Shown in pieces: positions 60,101 to 64,000 of a DNA stretch of 64,000 nucleotides; within the stretch, counting starts at the first letter, position 1; every line of letters begins with the position of its first letter. The notes under the pieces were generated by a model. It made no database searches. It was not told where the DNA came from and was given only the letters and a program-made list of their open reading frames with translations. Location of the stretch: assembly GCA_022606135.1 (NCBI GenBank), contig JABYQN010000010.1, positions 2,108,001-2,172,000 on the forward strand. The letters are read 5' to 3'. The position numbers and the translations under genes are program-made. This DNA is from Fomes fomentarius. Taxonomy: Eukaryota; Basidiomycota; Agaricomycetes; Polyporales; Polyporaceae.

Positions 60101-61400
60101 TGAGACGTTCTCTCCAGTGGCGCGGTTTGAGTCTATCCGGTATTTACTCGCGCATGCAGCGCTTGAGGACTGGGACATCGAGTCAATGGATGTCAAGACT
60201 GCGTTCCTGAATGGTGATCTAGATGAGGAGAATTATATGGAACAGCCGGAAGGCTGGGTCGTTCCTGGGAAGGAAGATCACGTCTGTCTACTCAAGAAGG
60301 CTATCTATGGTCTTAAGCAGGCATCACATCAGTGGAATGCGAAAATCCATCAATCACTTCTAGATCTGGGATTTACACGGACATATTCTGATGCTGGGAT
60401 TTACGTGTATCGGCAACAAGGGGGGATCATGTCACGATTGTCGTTCTTTATGTCGACGATCTACTTCTGATGGGCGATCAGTCTAGTCACATCAAACAAG
60501 TCAAGCGTTCGCTTTCTAAGCAGTACAAGATGACAGACTTGGGATCTGTACAGCGCTTCCTTGGTCTTCGCATCACTCGTGATCGATCTACTCGTATGAT
60601 CGACATCGACCAGGAAGAGTACATCCAGTCTGTTCTCGAGCGCTTTCAGATGGCTGACTGTAAACCCTCTTCCTGCTGGTGCTGTCTTGGCAAGTGCCAA
60701 CAAACCAGCTTCCGATCAGTTCAGGCAACGCTACCAGAGTCTCATTGGCAGTCTTTTGTACGCCATGCTCAGAACGCGTCCTGATATCTCCTTCGCTGTC
60801 ACACGGTTATCGAAGTACAATGCCAATCCCTCTGAAGCGCACATGAGTTATGCGAAGTATGTCCTGCGTTACCTTCAAGGGACAAAGGCGTATCGCTTGC
60901 GCTACAAGGGAGCGTCTAATGACGGTCTGATCTCCTATTCGGATTCAGATTGGGCAGAAGACTGTGATGATCGGCATTCTACCTCTGGCTTCGTCTTCTT
61001 GATGGCAGGTGGTGCTATATCGTGGGCTTCGAGGCATCAGCCTACCATTTCGCTCTCCTCTACTGAGGCGGAATATAAAGCGGCCTCTGATACCTGTCGT
61101 CAGTTGATCTGGCTGAGGACGTTTGGCGATGAACTTGGTGATGACTTGACCAGGCCGACACCCATGTGTTTAGACAACCAGGGTTCGGTTTTCCTGTCAG
61201 TCAATCCAGTAGTCGACCGGCGTACCAAGCACATAGAGATTCGCTACCACTTCATTCGTGAACAAGTGGAGTCTGGCTCTGTCGAGATCTTCTATGTTGC
61301 GACTGCGGATTAGTTGGCTGATTCTCTGACAAAGAACGTGCCTTATTCCATTTTGGCAAAGTTCGTTGATGAGATCGGTCTTGTTTCCGTTGCATCTTGA
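57138..61400 (+). pseudogene. copia Gag-Pol polyprotein, broken by two stops and two frameshifts
   Basis: From ATG 57138: Gag of the UBN2/copia type (YNDWSAKMKGYF), a CCHC knuckle (CSHCGSGSHHESNC), a Lys/Gly/Asp repeat linker, the protease site (LMDSGASQH), the pre-integrase HHCC region (WHRRFGH, CDGCAFGK), and the integrase core (HTDLDG, FIDDYS). Then an in-frame TGA (58899-58901) replaces the Asn of the conserved D-N-G-G-E motif. The same frame continues with NGRAERWNRT, a Pro-rich spacer and the reverse transcriptase (ARLVAKGFTQ, VKTAFLNGDL) up to 60470. A frameshift at the G-run 60420-60425 precedes YVDD. A second lies at about 60664-60672. RNase H follows (SDSDWAED, SSTEAEY). A TAG (61311-61313) replaces a Gln codon shortly before the natural stop at 61398-61400. 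Confidence 0.92.
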
Positions 61401-61411
61401 ACGAGTGGGAG

Positions 61412-61965
61412 TGTTGAACTTCCAGACTACCGGCTGTGCTCGGACTGGAGTTGTGTACACTTGTTTATGGTCATATGATTAGATAGGCTGTGTTCCTACT
61501 TACCATTTATGGTTTTCTTTGTTCTCCTACTGTACTTTCCCATGACCATATGGTTACTGTGCATTCCTGTGCGTACCAGTGCGTTCTACACTGCACCGGA
61601 CTCTTCTAGACCTTATGTCTGACTCATGCTATGACTGTATCTGACTCATACGCCGATACGGACTCTGACTCATCGTCTTATGGCTACATGTGACTGCTTC
61701 ATTCGCTGACTCATGGACTCATCCCTCATGTATATAAGCAGTCCCTTCTTCGCCTCTGCTCTTCAGTCGTTTGCTCACTGACTGAAGAGTAAGTCCTTTA
61801 CATACATATGCTCTACTACTTCTTACTGACTTAGTACTTGTAGTCCCTCTCTGTTGTGACTTACAGGTACTTCACTATGCAATATAGTCGTTCGCTCACT
61901 GACTGAAGATCCCTCTCTGTTGTGACTTACAGTCACTCCTCGCCTTACAGGTTCAGAGTTCATCA
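61412..61965 (+). repeat. 3' LTR
   Basis: 554 bp, about 98% identical to the 5' LTR apart from a 10-bp indel. Its right end abuts the truncated minus-strand gene fragment with no intervening base. Confidence 0.93.
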
Positions 61966-62192
61966 GCAACACAATCTGCCTTCTCCTTATATGCAATAAC
62001 CCCTGCAAGACTACGGGTAATCCGGGTCCATATAGCGTCTTTAGCCTCTGCAGGGTTTACCAGATCACATCTGTCCAGCTCTAATTGTGAAAAGAATGAC
62101 TTTCCACTAGGTGGAACAAAGCGTGATAGAGCAGTGAGTGCTGTGTGAAGATGGACTAGTTCTTCATGAGAGCATTTTTGTTCTGATGCCAT
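61966..62192 (-). pseudogene. 5' fragment of a deaminase-like paralogue, cut by the LTR
   Basis: The minus strand starts at ATG 62192, with TATATAAAG 120 bases upstream (62311-62319). It reads 75 codons of protein-like sequence until it hits the LTR boundary, where the frame enters the element and stops. The segments LHTALTAL and RSLAGVIAYKEKADCVA line up with LHAAISVV and MAILGSVHEDGHSACAA of the gene at 54039-55408. The remainder of the gene is absent on the far side of the element. It has an intact promoter and could still be transcribed into the LTR. Confidence 0.65.
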
Positions 62193-62787
62193 GTTCACAG
62201 CTTGTAAGTGTCGTGCAAATGTGTACAAGATGTATGTGGTGAGTGGTGCAAGTGAGAGGAGAGTGCAATGTAGATGTCTGGTTGAAGGGAAGAGCCACGA
62301 AGGTGAATCCCTTTATATAGCTGTATGACATAGCGCAATTTGATTCTCTATGTATGTTGTAAGTTGGAATGTTCCTGTGGTGTTCACGCACTGATTAGAA
62401 TGATGGCTAAGCTGTTGGGAAGATGGTTGACATCATGACAGTGAATTTCTCGCTTCACAGTGTCAGAGTCAACATAGTGAGTTCAAGTTATCTCTCAATA
62501 GTAAGTAATAAGGGTCTGGTTGGCGAAATAATGATCTGATGATGAAACCACAGATATGCAATGATAGCGCGGGTATGGATCATATGATGAGCCATGTGCA
62601 TCTTGCGAAGAATGATCTGAGTCACAGCGCATCATACCAATTTCACGATCAGATATGGTAGATTTGACGGCAGGGAGGAGATTTAATCCCCTTCTCTTCC
62701 TCACATCGTTCTATATCCACCATCTCTTTACTGCGTCCTCTAAACCCTGCTTTTTACACAGCCTGCCCGTAGCTCCTTACTCACACC
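62193..62787. promoter_or_regulatory. Shared upstream region of two divergent genes
   Basis: The stretch lies between the truncated minus-strand gene and the plus-strand gene at 62788. It holds the TATATAAAG of the former. For the latter I see a C/T-rich initiator region (62685-62785) but no clear TATA box. Confidence 0.5.
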
Positions 62788-64000
62788 ATGTCATTTTCAG
62801 ACGACGAGGCTCCCCGGGAACCAAACCTTTCTCTACAGACCGCACTTGCTGCATTCCGTGGACTAGAGTGGCAACGGGATGATCTTTGGATGAGGATAGC
62901 ATCTGTGAGTTCAATAGCCATGATCTGGAGAAAACTTGTTGACCGGTGAGCATTGAAGCAATATGATCAAATCCTCGAACTCTACAACCAGGACGACTCG
63001 AGTATGCACGGAATCCTGGAAAAGCTTGCTCTACTCTGCTCCTTCCACCCTCAGTGTGACAGTGCATGCATTGTCTGGGGAAATAATAGTGACACACTCT
63101 ATCTTTCTACTGATAGAGACGACGGAGGTGAAGCTGTAGCTTCATCTCTCAGGGACTACCTCAAGCGCCTTCAGCCCTACTTGGAGAACAAGGCCAGGGA
63201 GCCGTTCATCGATATCGCTTATCGAACCTGCTATTCAAAACTCAGCAAGCTGGTACATGACGACATCATCTGTCTCATCATCGATACGCTCTCACATAAT
63301 GACCTCAATAAAGAACTCCCGGATTCGGACTGCTTGCGTGCATACGCTATCTTGATGCGTGCCGCGCTGGAGAAATTTCAAAAGTTACTCAACCCTGGAG
63401 ATGTAGAAGGCAACTCTCCAAAGTTCACCGAGATCCACGACGTTTCCATAGATCTTTTACATCTGGTCTCCCGCGGCGATCAGTATAGTAACCTGTTCAC
63501 CTCTGGGATGTTCCAATCCGGTGAGTGTTCAAATTGTGTTTGTGTATCTTTTCACTGAACTTGAAATTGAGAGCAGTTGACAAGAACATCTCGGAGCCGA
63601 TAGATGGGCTCTACAAGATCGCTCAAACCATCAACAACCTCTTCAACGACCTAGACCGAGCGTCTGTCGAAGTTCGGAACATTGTGGCAAAGTCCACCGT
63701 CTACATGGTGCACTCTAATGGCATCGACCCAGTCAGCTCTGAGGTTTTGAAGTCCGATCAGAGTATTCCTATTCTCGAGGACTGGATCAAGCAGAACGTA
63801 ATCAAGAATGCCTCGCCGTATGGGTCAGACGCAGTAAAGGCGACTTTGACGAATGGTATCTTGAAGTCGGAGGCCGAGAGCGGAGCAAACAACAGAGTGG
63901 ATGCAGCGAGCGCTCTTGTTGCTTTCTTCATCTTACATCCCGACATCAGTCCTAGTGACCGCATCGCCACATCGGAGCCCCTTTCCCACCCATCGTATAG
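62788..64000 (+). CDS. Unknown cytosolic protein related to the deaminase-like family N-terminus (partial)
   Basis: Exons 62788-62904, 62992-63520 and 63577 to beyond the window join in phase. The first intron (87 nt, GTGAGT to CCAG) must be spliced because the unspliced frame has a TGA at 62947. At least 355 residues are visible. There is no signal peptide or membrane segment. Near residue 50 the pattern LALLCSFHPQCDSACIVWG then LYLSTDRDD parallels the N-terminal segment of the gene at 54039-55408 (ILGSVHEDGHSACAAVGV, NIYIATN). The middle is helical. The C-terminal part, where HxE and PCxxC would be expected, lies outside the window, so membership of the deaminase-like family is an inference. 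Confidence 0.55.

Larger units (their letters stand above)
55523..61965 (+). mobile_element. Ty1/copia LTR retrotransposon, complete outline but broken gag-pol
   Basis: Two LTRs of 564 and 554 bp flank a 5.3-kb interior with gag, protease, integrase, reverse transcriptase and RNase H in copia order. LTR ends are TGTTGAAC and GTTCATCA, near-perfect inverted repeats. The LTRs differ at about ten positions plus a 10-bp indel, which suggests moderately recent insertion. A purine-rich tract (GAGTGGGAG, about 61403-61411) precedes the right LTR. The 5-bp flanks (GACAG left, GCAAC right) do not match, so no target-site duplication is visible. The coding region has four lesions and the copy cannot move on its own. 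Confidence 0.95.

Noticed and set aside
62788..63558. Reading the right-edge gene without its first intron
   Set aside because: The unspliced frame has a TGA at 62947; an 87-nt GT-AG intron (62905-62991) removes it in phase.
1..64000. CRISPR arrays, operons, riboswitches, rRNA genes
   Set aside because: None seen; the window is eukaryotic and its repeats are microsatellites, LTRs and segmental duplications.

Overview
The window looks like nuclear DNA of a basidiomycete fungus, most likely an agaricomycete. Nearly every gene has short GT-AG introns (about 46-160 nt). The families seen are typical of mushrooms and polypores: a G-protein alpha subunit, F-box proteins with a coiled-coil first exon, a HET-domain protein, a large set of CFEM proteins, a Ty1/copia element and a LINE remnant. 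The order Polyporales is my inference from the style of the F-box and CFEM families. Exon models were read by eye from splice signals and phase.

Layout. 0-1.2 kb: the 3' part of a tRNA-dihydrouridine synthase gene whose 5' part is decayed or missing. 3.4-4.9 kb: a complete five-exon G alpha gene (353 aa) with an unusual switch I. 8.5-17.1 kb: two F-box paralogues facing away from each other, enclosing a short-chain dehydrogenase and a short nuclear-looking protein with Zn2Cys6 spacing. 18.2-18.8 kb: a Ser/Thr-rich GPI-type wall protein. 20.8-23.5 kb: a RhoGAP protein. 24.5-26.3 kb: a HET protein.

27.7-52.2 kb is a CFEM gene cluster. It holds eight intact CFEM genes (29.7, 31.8, 33.7, 36.4, 38.9, 41.9, 45.8 and 51.5 kb), at least four broken copies, a 1.7-kb direct segmental duplication, an inverted orphan promoter, a LINE remnant and two other small genes with hydrophobic or signal-like N-termini. 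Four of the CFEM proteins end in a GPI-type tail and four are short and secreted. Three of the eight lack the Asp that ligates haem in characterised CFEM domains.

54.0-64.0 kb: a probable nucleotide/nucleic-acid deaminase-like gene, then a 6.4-kb degenerate copia element with both LTRs and no target-site duplication. Next comes a 5' fragment of a paralogue of the deaminase-like gene, cut off exactly at the LTR. Divergent from that is a further gene sharing the same N-terminal pattern, which runs off the right edge.

Taken together, the left half is conserved housekeeping and signalling genes mixed with fast-evolving F-box and HET genes. The right half is an accessory region shaped by tandem duplication, inversion and retrotransposition. 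The most promising items are the CFEM cluster with its haem-ligand variants and the deaminase-like family disrupted by the retroelement.
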